64,000 nucleotides of DNA, from NCBI GenBank assembly GCA_013398015.1, contig VZRR01010904.1, positions 829,388-893,387 on the forward strand, written 5' to 3'. Shown piece after piece: positions 14,191 through 25,038 of the stretch; the first letter of the stretch is position 1; each line of letters opens with the position of its first letter. The translations under genes and the position numbers were made by a program. The DNA is from Oreocharis arfaki. Lineage: Eukaryota > Chordata > Aves > Passeriformes > Paramythiidae. The notes beneath the pieces are model-generated. The model was not told where the DNA came from. It saw only the letters and a program-made list of their open reading frames with translations, and made no database searches.

Positions 14191-15628
14191 TTTTGAAGTA
14201 TAAGTGGTGTGTAGGAACAGCTGGGAGGGGTGGTTTCCCTGTCCATAGGACATGTCAGAATTTAAACACATTCTGTTCTGCAGCAGGGCTGAATGATTGG
14301 AGATGAGCTAGCAGGCACGTGCATGTGTCTCAGAATTGCTAATCATCCAGTTAAGGCATAACTGCAATTTGTTTGCCATTTTACTATATTTAGTCACTGG
14401 ACCACAAAAAGCCTGATAATCAATATTCTCTGGGGTACGGAGGTCAAGGTTAAAAGGTTTTGCAGCCAGTGGATCTTAAATGGGGTCTCCATATACCAAG
14501 TGTTGCACTTACTGGGGATGTGATTCAAATACTACTTTTCCAGTAAGGCTTTTTCCCCCTTATTTTTTCTTTCCTCTTCCCATTAAAAAAAAAAAAAATC
14601 CGTTCTTGTGAAAAGTGACAAATAGATTTCAGCCAAATATTTAGGTTTGGCAAATGATTATTTTGACATCCTTTCACATCTGTTCCATGGTTCTCTCTCT
14701 CTCTCTTTTTTAAAAAAAAATTTTTTTTGAAAAGACAATATCACTCTGCAATTCTTTAAGACCTAAGTGCTTTAAGACCACTAAGTGAAAAACTCTGGTG
14801 GTAGGAGAAAGCTCCTAATTTCAATTAACATTTCTGAACAGGAGCTAAAATAGTTTAAATAGAAAAACAGTAATAAAGACTGGAAAGTTGTCATAGCAGA
14901 CTAATGTTTTGCAAGTCAATTTATGGTAAGTAAACATTTAAGTCTTTATTAATTATTTTTTTTTGTTCCTCATCAGCTCCCTTTACTGATTTTAGTATCA
15001 AATCTGACATATGTAACCTTTAGAGAAAGGACAAAAAAGCCAGAATCTGACATAGCCATCTTCACACCTATTCCTTCCCCTGTATACGATTTTTCTTTAT
15101 TGAAGTTGTTTCATGAAAACCTTGACATTTGCAGCTGGAATAAAATATAAGAACTGTTAAAAGAATGTCATATTCATTTTGACCTGTTAATTCTTGTTTT
15201 ACTTGTGTATTTTATGACAAATTCAGTAATTGGCCATTATGCACATGGGAAATTTAAATTGTCCTAACACATGCATGTGAATAAAACAAGAAATTCCTGG
15301 CAGTATTAGATGTAATTCAGCATCTGAACTGCAGAAAGCCCGTGACTTAATTTCATCTAAAGCATAAACTAAATCCAGGTCTTGAAAGGCTTTAGTCTTT
15401 GTCTTACTCCCCTACTTAGGTAATAACTGTTCTTCAAAACCTGAAAAAATAAACAAACAAAAAAATCATATATAGTTTCCATTTTAATCTTTTCACATTT
15501 TAGCAGTTTTTGCATTTTCGTCAGGGTCCTTTTCCAAGTTTTAATTATATGAAATGAAGAGATATTAAAAAAAAAAGTTTCCTCCATTATTTGCCACCTG
15601 TCTGGAATCTGAACACGTTTGTCTTCAC
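14191..15628. other. Unique AT-rich DNA, no gene seen
   Basis: Nothing recognisable. It contains an A14 run (14585-14598), a short CT repeat (near 14694-14707) followed by runs of T and A, and otherwise AT-rich unique sequence. Confidence 0.6.
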
Positions 15629-15992
15629 CTGGATTGTCTCTATAAAGCTTCAGGATTCTTGTCGTACCCATCCCAAGCCTATCATGGCTTTCCTTTATGA
15701 GTCCTAAAAATTGCATAAAATCTGTAAGGAATGGCAAAGTGATACTGGAACTCTGAGCCTTATGCCTTCTAATTTCATGCCCTTTGTGATGTTCTTTGCA
15801 TTATTCTAGTTTCAGATAGCTCTCCTCTATCTCGTTTATTTTTCTCTTGTTAGCAGGAGGGAAAACTTTGTGATAATTAGTGATGCTTGGTTTCAAGTCT
15901 TCAAATAGGATATATCTCAGTGGTCTAATAGCAATTGGATTCCTTGTCTCAGTATATTGCCTTATTATTCTAATTTTTTGTTTCCGCACAAG
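15629..15992 (-). pseudogene. Candidate decayed coding segment or exon (unidentified)
   Basis: Read on the minus strand, a T24 tract plus CATTTCAG makes a strong splice acceptor just before 15992. The frame then runs about 63 codons (LVRKQKIRII..., ...FEDLKPSITNYHKVFPPANK...). It meets one TAA at 15801-15803 and continues in the same frame without another stop to about 15369. The text after the stop (CKEHHKGHEIRRHK..., ...DRLGMGTTRILKLYRDNPG) is as protein-like as that before it. A CCAG/GTGAAG donor lies at 15628/15629. Composition is rich in charged residues with few low-complexity stretches. It could be a terminal exon ending at the TAA, a pseudogene with one nonsense change, or a chance frame. 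I recognise no family. Confidence 0.22.
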
Positions 15993-16000
15993 CTGAAATG

Positions 16001-16024
16001 AAAAAAAAAAAAAAAAAAAAAAAA
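16001..16024 (+). repeat. Poly(A) tract, 24 bases
   Basis: An uninterrupted run of 24 A on the plus strand. Seen from the minus strand it is a T24 tract placed exactly as a polypyrimidine tract before the CAG at 15993-15995. It may also be a plain homopolymer or the tail of an unrecognised retroposed insert. Confidence 0.95.
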
Positions 16025-17341
16025 GAGTGAAGCCTTATGGAAATAAATAGCTGTGATGCACTGGATTTACCTTGAAAATTTGTAAAGTTAAGCAGATACA
16101 ATTACTTGCATCCAAGTTAATCCAATGAGTTAGATTAACAGAATTTGTATTAATTACTCTGTATACAGGAAGAAACCAGAAGATTATATGAAGTAAATTC
16201 CATTTTGCCTTTGTTTTATGTGGACTCTCTAGCCAATATTTTTTTTTAGATTTGTAAATGATTCAGCAGTAAGTATTATATATTACCTAATAACCTGAAA
16301 AAGCTGGTCTTAAAATTTACTGAATTTTATGAGTATAGTGTGGGGTCCTTGTTTTCATTCCCAAATTAAACTTCTTCAACTGTAAGTAAATAAAAAGGAG
16401 TACTAGTGGGTGTTATTTCTAACAGCCCTGGTATGTATTGATCTGGACCGTTTCAGCCTTGTGGTAGTATCAATAATACATCTTCTGTTCCAGATTATTG
16501 AATCTTTCTCAGAGCTCTCTTTTGTGTCATAACATTTTGTAAATGTAATTGAAAGTGTACAACCATTATCTACCTTAGGGTGTTTTGCAGGTTTGTTTTT
16601 TAAAAAGTGCATTTTGAAGAAAACCAGAACAGCTTGTCAGGCAACTCCTTTAGTTCTAGTTATGCTTCTTATTCAACATTATCTAGAAGAATTTAAAACT
16701 TTGGCTGTGGTGATAAAACCATAATACCACTTTTGGAGCAAATTCAGTTGAGTGGGACAAAGTGTGGAAAGCAAAAAAAGATGGTGAAAGAGCAGAGAGG
16801 AGATAGGATGTGGGTACTTTTATTAACTGTTTTGATTGGTAGCTTTCCCCAAAACACACGTCGCCTGAATCACAGTGGTTTAGTGGAGATGAGGCATTGA
16901 ATAAAGCAGTGAGCACGTTCAGTGGAACTACAATCTTAATTTTTATCATTCATGTTATTTATGGGAAAAAATGCTGAACCATTGGATATGGAAAATAATT
17001 GCTGTTGTGAGCCAACAGCTGACAGAAAGTTTGCAATTTCGAAAGGCACGTCCAGAAACTAGCTGAAAATGCGTTTTTTTATAAGTTTAAATTCTGAATG
17101 CCTCTATATTATGTATATGCAATTTGACGAGGGAAACAAAGATATAGGTTACGATTACAGGTTTGCAGTGCTTTTGCTCTAACAAAGCATCTGAATGTTG
17201 GTAGGTTGGTGGGTTTGTTCCTGTCTGCAAATGCTTGTCTTCATTAGATAGTGTTCTTTGCTTTGTCCATTGCGTCTCAGAGGATTAATAGAAAAATTTT
17301 TTTCAGAAATGTGATTCTTGTATGGGTATAAATGTGTGAAT
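16025..17341. other. Unique AT-rich DNA, no gene seen
   Basis: No gene or repeat family recognised. Open frames (at most 88 codons) have no supporting signals. Confidence 0.6.
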
Positions 17342-17465
17342 TCATAGAATTATGGAAATTTAGAATGGTTTGGTTTGGAAAGGACCTTAAAAATCATCTA
17401 GTTCCAGCCCCACTGCCAACCGGCAGGGACACCTTCCACTAGACCAGGTTGCTCAAACTTGTATC
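17342..17465 (-). mobile_element. CR1 LINE 3' tail fragment
   Basis: The plus strand reads TCATAGAATTATGGAAATTTAG, then GGTTTGGAAAGGACCTTAAAAATCATCTAGTTCCAGCCCCACTGCCAAC and CACCTTCCACTAGACCAGGTTGCTCAAA. This matches the reversed 3' end of an avian CR1 of the same subfamily type as the copy at 28.85 kb. Only about 125 bp remain. An A-rich patch follows. It is inserted on the minus strand. Confidence 0.88.
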
Positions 17466-20400
17466 TAAAAAAACCCCAAAAAACAAACCCAAAACAGTAA
17501 AGCCTAACTTTCTCAAATGTTTTGTGTTTCTAATAATACTGTGGGTATATATCTGGATAGATATATAGATAAATATTTCTATACTGCAGATAAAGCAATA
17601 GTGGTTTATAAAGTAGCCAAGACTTTTTTTCAGGGTCCACCTGAACATTGCGTGTTTACATACATAACTTTGGCTTGTGACATGGCTTATGGTTTTCCAC
17701 TCTCATAATGTGCAAGTCTCCTGTTCCTTGCACGTGGTGTTCTTTTCTCTGTTTCCTGAGCAGAGACACCAGGCGAGGGGGCCTACGGAGTTGGGTGGAT
17801 GCAGTCAAAGAGGAGGCTGGAGAGAGCATGGAACACCCCCCCAACTTTGTGCAGCCCATTGTCATTTCTATTCTCTTGAATTTATCATTGGCACTTCCCT
17901 GGACAGATAAGAGTGATTTATTCCAAACTCTGTTATCAATGGGGCTTTTATTTTAGTGTTTCCAAGTTTATCTGATAGCAGTAACCGTATCTCTACTTAT
18001 CAGGGACAAAAACATCAGTTAATGTGAAAATGTAAGCACCATGCCGGCAGTGCTGGATTTATAATGTTGCTTACAGTGCTCTTCTGAATGATGTTACAAA
18101 ACCCCACACAAATGGTGTATAAAAGATGCAGTTACTGTGGAAGACAAACAGTGATTTACTGCTGTGTGCGATGGTGCTTTCACTCAGTGTGCGGATTAGC
18201 TGGGTGCTGTGGCTTCCTGAAATGCTGGGATGCATTTGAAATGTTTCAGACTTTAATGTTAAGATGACTAATAATATTGAGTCACAAAACTGAAGGTGGG
18301 GAATCTTAGAAATATAAATGTAGATAAAATTGCACACAGGAGTTTCTGATGTTACCTAGGCATTGAGACTTCTGTTTAAATTCAGTATGTGTCGCTTTCT
18401 CTGTCAAAATTGCAGCTAATACATGTTTCTGGACAGATGGGTGCAATAAATAATGGTTGCAATTTCAGAGAACCCGTTATACTTACCAAAGGTGTTCCCA
18501 TGAAAACATTATTTACAGGATATGATTAACCTCCTGCCTTTTCACGTTTCTGCTGAATACAAGTAACTGAAACAAATAATTATCTTCCTGCACTTTCTTC
18601 CCTCTCATTCGTCTTAAAAAGTTATCACAATTTTCACCCTTTTATGTTTCCTATTTTATTTTCAAAATTTTACTTTTACGTTGATTTTTCTCAAATCTGA
18701 AGATCGTTTTGTTTGGTCATAATTGCCAGGAATTTGAGAATACAATGACTGAGAGACTTGTGCAGAGTTTCACCCTCTTATTATTGCAGGCAGCACAGCT
18801 ATCCATTTTAAAATTTTTCCATGTCAGAAATGGATATTTTTTCTTCTTTTCCACTACTCTTCTGAGTAAGGTGTTCTAATACATCACTAGTCTGATATTT
18901 AAAAGGTTGGGGGCTTTTTTCTCCACAATTCATTTGTTCCTCCATGACTTACATTCATATATTCTTCAGGCAATTCTGTCGTAACTTTATCCTGAAGGAA
19001 AGCTTAAAACTTCAAATACTTTTGAAGAGTCAAATTTTTCACTAAATCAAATCCTTGTTTACCAGAAGAGTGACTAAACTCTCAATTAATTTTAATTTAA
19101 AAATAAATCCTCAAATTATTTTTTTTTATTTTGTATTTATTACAAATGTTCAGGCTTCTCACGTGTAGGGTCCAATTAATGGTACAACACAGAGTTACAG
19201 TCTGAAACAAAGAGCATATCTGCTGTCTTTGCAATGATATCTAACTTAAGTATTTTGCTTGAACATGAATGTCCTCTGTGAAGTCTTTTGGTGGACCAGA
19301 GTTGTCAAGTTAGTGCTGCTGTTTTGACTGAGCTTGCTGAGCATCTTCAGATTTGCCTTCCAAAGGCAGTTCTGGTTTCTAGGAGAGATTTTAAGACTGA
19401 AAAACCCTACATCTGTGGGAGGGGAGAAAAGGGAATAAGAAATAGGTTGGTGAGCTTAAACGAGAAGATGGAAAAGCTGTAAAAGGAGGAGGAAAGAGAA
19501 GCGGTTTATGAAGACAGCAAGAATGACAGCAGCCATACTCACTCCCCATCACAAAAAAATCCAGTGAAAACTGAGTAAAGAGATTTATTATGTTACTTAC
19601 CTTGTACCATTTGTCAATGATCAACAAATACTTGTTGATAAAGATACTATTCCTGCATATCTTTTAACTCTCCATCACTGCAGAGGCAGAAAATCCTGAT
19701 AGTGATGTGCATGACAGCTGTGTCCAAGACCCCAGTTTTGGCTGACACTGGTGGATCTGATTTCTGTTGTCCTAGTGCCTCTTGCTGCTTCTTTGCCTGA
19801 CCCTAAGTAGCATCAGGGCAAATTGCAGGGAGAGCTAAACCCTCTGATAACTCTTGGTCCATGAAGAGAATGAAGGAGACGTGGGCAAAGAATTACTGGA
19901 ACTCTGGAGGATGAAGGAGAACTCCGATGTTTTTTCCTGTGAAGGCGGTTCTCAGACTGTGGTCTCCCCAGCTGCAAAGCAGTGGATTCATACTGGGTTT
20001 TGGAGGCAAGGCTTTTAAGGAATTTACAGGGATGCAAAATTTACCCTGATTAGTAGTGTTTAATCATTTTATATTTTGGAAGGTGCTCAGGAGTGCTATT
20101 TGTTGTGGCTGCTGTACAGAAATATATCTGACTGGTTACACCCCTTGAACTCTTACCTCCTCATAATGTCAGACATGATATCTGTGTATTTTCCCTCAAA
20201 TTACTTTGGATGGTGAACACTCAAGGTCCATTTTGGAATTTGACCAGTAGTATGTCTTTATAGCATACAAAGTAAATGTTCTTATGAGAAGAAAATTTTT
20301 AATTTCTTCCATTTCCTCCTGGTTGCTATTTTTCTTGTGAGTGGGGATAGCGTAATTGTAGACATGTTTCATTTTTATCACATGCTTTGATGAGAATGAA

Positions 20401-21266
20401 TAGCTAAATATTTTTGTTCCCTTTCTTCTGATAATAGTAAATTTACAATACCTGGGTATCTTTCACTCTGTGTTAAATTGATTCTTTCTATAGTAAAACT
20501 GCGTATTTTTTTAAGCTTCGTTAAATACCTTTTATTTTTGCTTTTCATAGAAAGAATTTTTTAACCCTCAATCAATTGGAAGAATTTTACAGATAATACA
20601 ATCTCTTGCCTTTTGTTTAGTTGGGATTTTCAGGAAGGGGGATTGAGAGGTGTCCTAAATGAAAATATAAGGAGGTATCACTTCCAGTCTTCGTTTAGGT
20701 AGATTTTCTTAAAAAGAGTATCTTGTTAGGATGCATTTGAGCCCAAGTAAAGCAGAAAACAGTTGTGAAAACTGAAAGTGTATGTACAGAAGAAAACATT
20801 TTGTGAGTGCTCCTTGGCATTGAACTGTAAACCACGCTTAGCTCAGTGAGAAAAATGGCCTGTAGTCAAATTGTTTATTAGTGTAAGTTCTCCCCGTTGC
20901 TAATAACAACCATGACAACAACAACAAAATAATCTGACAGGCTGCTGAAATTCTACTTCAGAAATCCCGTATAAGAGGCTTTATGAGGCTGACAAAGTTG
21001 CATTCACGTGCTTCAAGTGGCTTAACATGTGGTAGTTTCACAGTGGGCTGAGTTTGTCCCATGTGAGCACACCATGTCCAGAAGGTTTAGTGTTCCTGCA
21101 CACAGAGTCTCCTTGAAGTGTGGCAGCATCATCTCTCTATGTCAATAACAGCTGATTTCCTCTTGTCTCAGTTCAGGAACAGCTTATTTGTCACTCTTCC
21201 TGCTGCCAGCTAAGAGGGACACTTTCTCTGGGAAGAGAAAGATCTTACAGCTTTTTTTTTTTTTTT
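17466..21266. other. Unique DNA, no gene seen
   Basis: No gene recognised. Overlapping antisense frames at 17656-17956 are short. A minus-strand GTAAGT donor near 19595-19600 follows a strong CTGCCTCTGCAG acceptor, but every frame between them holds a stop, so at most it could be a non-coding exon. Confidence 0.55.
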
Positions 21267-21267
21267 N
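21267..21267. other. Single unknown base at a T run
   Basis: One N follows a run of 15 T. It probably marks an unresolved homopolymer or a minimal assembly gap rather than biology. The true length here is uncertain. Confidence 0.9.
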
Positions 21268-24200
21268 TTATAGTATGAGAAAATTTTGGTGAGATTTGGA
21301 AAGCTTAATTTAATATAGAACTTAGTGAAAAATTTTTAACTGGGTAGAATTTGGAAGCTTTCTGTTCCCCAGAGCCAAAGATAGTTTACAAGAGAATAAT
21401 TTAATTTATTTTACACTGCATTTTTAAAAGTGCTGAAATCAAGAGAATGTGCTGAAACTGTGGCTTGTTGAGTAAGATATTGATTAAGATGAAATATTGT
21501 TGGAAAAAAATTCATTTGTCATCCTAAATTTGATGTTGAATATGATGATTAAATCCCTAAAATTTAGAAGTGATTTTTTCGTCATTGTCTGGTGTTCTCC
21601 CTCTTGACTTTTGTAATAATTAGGTGTTAACTGTGATGATACATACTGAATATCCGTTCAGGGTTTGTAATTTGAACCTTCAGCAACCTATATCCTACTA
21701 TAGCTCCTTGCATATGTGTAAGTACAGAAGATGTTCCTTTGCATCAGCAGGGGGTGGTGGTGATGGTGGTGGTATTTAGCATTTAAGATGTTAGTTAAAA
21801 TTCTCAGCTGTACTTCAGTGTCAATATTACTTTCCCCCTAAGTGTTGGATTTAGTTTATCTTCATGTTACAAAAAAAATTTCCTCGTTCTAATGGATGTG
21901 TGTGCAATTGATTTGCTACTACCAGACTACTCAAAGAGGTGTTCATCTTTATTTATTTGCAAAATTTTTATTTTTTATGTTTTTAATCACCTATAAAATG
22001 GAAGACAGTTGACTTAAAATTTTTTAGCTACAATATTCTAGTTCATGTGCCTGTGATGTTGATGTTCTTAAATTAAGTATTTTTCTTTTTTGAATGGTAT
22101 AATTTTATTTTTTCAGGTTACTTTACATCTTTTGAGATGAAAATGGCAAAACAGAGCAAATGATGTTTTCTAAACCCCCCAAGACTTTCAGAGGTTTCTT
22201 TAAATTGAAGTCCCAACAACTCATCTTGAGAAGTGCTAAGAGCTCTACAGATACTGCAGGGAAACTCCTCAGTTTGCAGGCCCTGACTCCTTTAGCTACA
22301 AAATGCATATCCTCTTCCTTGCAGTACCCAGTGCTGCTTCCCTTGAAGTGCTTTGTTCAGGGATTAATTTTCCTCTCTGGTGATCACATACTGCTGGATT
22401 AAATCCAGCTCTGAGTCCTTGCCACAGTCAGAATATTCCACAAGGTTCTTGGGATAACATCAGAAATCTGAACTTTTGAGCAGATTTTTTCCCTGGCCAA
22501 TTGAATATCAGTCTGCTGCAGAAATTTGAAGGGGACTGTGGGCAGTTTGGCCCAGGATCTCCCTGACTATCAACTGTTACCGAGGTCAAGAATGGAGATT
22601 ACTGTCATCCTTAGAAATGTGTGTCTTATGTTCCTCTGAGGAGCCTCCACAAATAGCTTGGTAGGAGACACTGCTGGCTTCAGAAACTGTGACAGGTCCC
22701 ATTTCCTGTGCTGCTACACATCAGCTGGCTCTCTGTTCCTGTTCCCTGGTGTATAAACCTTGTCCATCTCTGAGAAGTAAGAGGGAAGGTGCACACTGCA
22801 CACACACAGAGTGCTGAACTCTGCCATTCCCAAGCATTTACAGCTGTTATCCATTGCTTAATGATGGGAGGGTTTGTGGGAGCAGTGTTACAGGTCAGGG
22901 AGGATCACATACATCTTGGGGCTCGTTTGTAAGGATATGGGTGGCCTGTCTTTGGGCAGCTTTGCTGCAGAAAGTTTATCATGCGTATGATTACTATGCT
23001 GACTGATGTGAAATTCTGTTATATTTGCCTTACTCATTGAGAAATTTTGAGATTCTTTGAGGTGGAAATGCATTCAAAACTTTTTCTGTGAAATATTTAA
23101 GAGTGGGATGTGAAGCCAGATTAAATTATACTCTTTTGAAGGACATCTGGTAAGGAAATTAGAATCGTCAATCAGACTAGGGTAATAAAGTATTTAACCC
23201 AGATAAGTCTTTTGTTGTACATATTGGAAGCTATCATGCTTTACTCACTTGGTAAATATACTTTCTATTTCAGAAGCTCTGAGTATATTCAGGTGAGCAG
23301 ATTCTTGCTTTGCATCTTAATTTGATTAAGTCTTATACTGTCCTTCCTTATTATTTCATAAAAGTTAAGAGCGTGTGTAGCAGGGTATATCTTTTTTTCC
23401 ACTTGCCATGTTTGCAGAGCTGGACATCATACTGTAAGTATATTTCAGATCCAAATTAATTTCAGTGATTTTCTGTTGGTGTCAATGGAAGAAGATTAGG
23501 TTTCCTAAACTAGATTTTTCTTTTTCTAAAACACTGGCAAAATACTCCAATCTTATATAGCTATCAAAATAAGACATCAGCTTTTTTGGAATATGCTAAG
23601 TATGTCAGTTGCTAAGCATTTTGAAAAATCTTTTTTAGGTACCTGAGTGGAAGCTGGGCAATTACAAAAATCATGCACAGAGCATTTCTTAATGGCTTTT
23701 TTTTTTCAGACTACCATGTGGAGGAGATAGGTCAGTATTCATTTATTTACTTATTGGAGAACTGTAACAGGACTAAGTGAATGTGCACAAATCTAGTCTG
23801 TAATCGTTAGTCTATGTGGCAAGTTACAGCAACTTACAAAGTGTGAGTAACAGTGTAAACAGAAGAGTGTACATTTTAAATATACAAAAGGCAAGTAAAT
23901 ACTTAATTTTCCATGGAGTTTACAGTTTCTTTCTTTTTGATCTCATTCTTGAGACTTTCTTAGTAGAAGAACAAAGAATTAAAAAAAAAAAAATTAGGAA
24001 ATAAACCAGACATTTGTTGTTGTGCAAAACGTGTTGGACACATAATAATTGCTGATGCAGGTTAGGTACCACTCAACAGCTGTCTGATATACAGACTGGA
24101 CAAAATGCCAACCCTGGATTCAATCTGTTACGGACCAACATAATGTGTTCTTATTACTTCAGCACATAATATACTTTAGAGAAAAAGCAAGCAATGTACT

Positions 24201-24689
24201 GAGGGGATGTGATCAACACTTCTAAAACTGATATTAGTCAACTTAACTCATATTCTAGTGCGTGGGAGGGGCTACAGGTTAAAAAAAAGCCCAGTTCTTG
24301 CATGTTAGAGTAAATTATCATAGCATACAGAAAGACCTCAGTATTCAAATGCAGTTCTACAACCTTAGGCATTTAGTTGTGTGTCTAAACATGCAGATGT
24401 ATTGTATATTTTTCACAGGTTTTAAAAACCATTTCTGGCAGTCAGAATAGTGTGCTAGTGAGACCTACAGAAAACTGAGATTTCTAGAAAGATGTTGAGG
24501 TGTCATTTATTTCTCTGCTTTCTGTTTACTGTGTGGATGTTTCCTTCATATATTTCTTCTTTTTGAGACTAAATATAGTTTCTTAAAATCTGTTTTCAGG
24601 TCTTTTAAATGCCTGCTTCCCTCATCTGCTAATTGTCTTCTATTTTAGTGTCTTTTGATGTTAGTCTTCCCCTGACACACACAGATGTG
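21268..24689. other. Unique DNA, no gene seen
   Basis: A short GGT/GAT triplet tract lies at 21751-21773. The part 22120-22980 is less AT-rich and holds an 80-codon frame (22160-22402), but no domain, splice structure or known repeat was recognised. The rest is AT-rich unique sequence. Confidence 0.55.
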
Positions 24690-24733
24690 CAGACACTCAC
24701 ACACACACACACACACACGCACACACACACACC

Positions 24734-24764
<31 letters not shown>

Positions 24765-24863
24765 ACTTTCTGTTATTCTGTTGTCTCCAATTCTTTTCTC
24801 TCCTCCAATTGTAATTCCTCACTCTGTTCATATGGTGGTTCAGCCTGTGTAGCTTGGAATAAC
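24690..24863 (+). repeat. Copy 1 of 174-bp direct repeat with (CA)n tract
   Basis: Begins CAGACACTCACACAC, runs through an imperfect (CA)n microsatellite to about 24767, then unique sequence ending TAGCTTGGAATAAC. It is repeated after a single N by copy 2 with the same length and one difference in the CA tract (CCC here against CGC there). Open frames through it encode only Thr/His or Cys/Val dipeptide runs and are not genes. Confidence 0.95.
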
Positions 24864-24864
24864 N
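24864..24864. other. Single N between two near-identical copies
   Basis: One unknown base lies exactly at the junction of the two 174-bp copies. Two overlapping contig ends, or two alleles placed side by side with a minimal gap, would give this pattern. The duplication is therefore suspect. Confidence 0.9.
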
Positions 24865-24908
24865 CAGACACTCACACACACACACACACACACGCACACA
24901 CACACACG

Positions 24909-24939
<31 letters not shown>

Positions 24940-25038
24940 ACTTTCTGTTATTCTGTTGTCTCCAATTCTTTTCTCTCCTCCAATTGTAATTCCTCACTCT
25001 GTTCATATGGTGGTTCAGCCTGTGTAGCTTGGAATAAC
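24865..25038 (+). repeat. Copy 2 of 174-bp direct repeat with (CA)n tract
   Basis: Same length as copy 1 and identical except for one C/G difference inside the CA microsatellite, by direct reading. The sequence then continues ACTTTCTCCTCC as unique DNA. If copy 1 and copy 2 are the same locus, the true window is about 175 bases shorter. Confidence 0.95.

Noticed and set aside
19601..19667. Minus-strand exon with CTGCAG acceptor and GTAAGT donor
   Set aside because: All three frames contain stops. It could only be a non-coding exon and has no other support.
22160..22402. 80-codon frame starting MMFSKPPKTF
   Set aside because: Looks mildly protein-like but has no domain, no promoter or splice context, and an antisense frame overlaps it.
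24633..24989. 118-codon frame and antisense partners
   Set aside because: They run through the (CA)n tract and across an N, giving only Thr/His or Cys/Val repeats.
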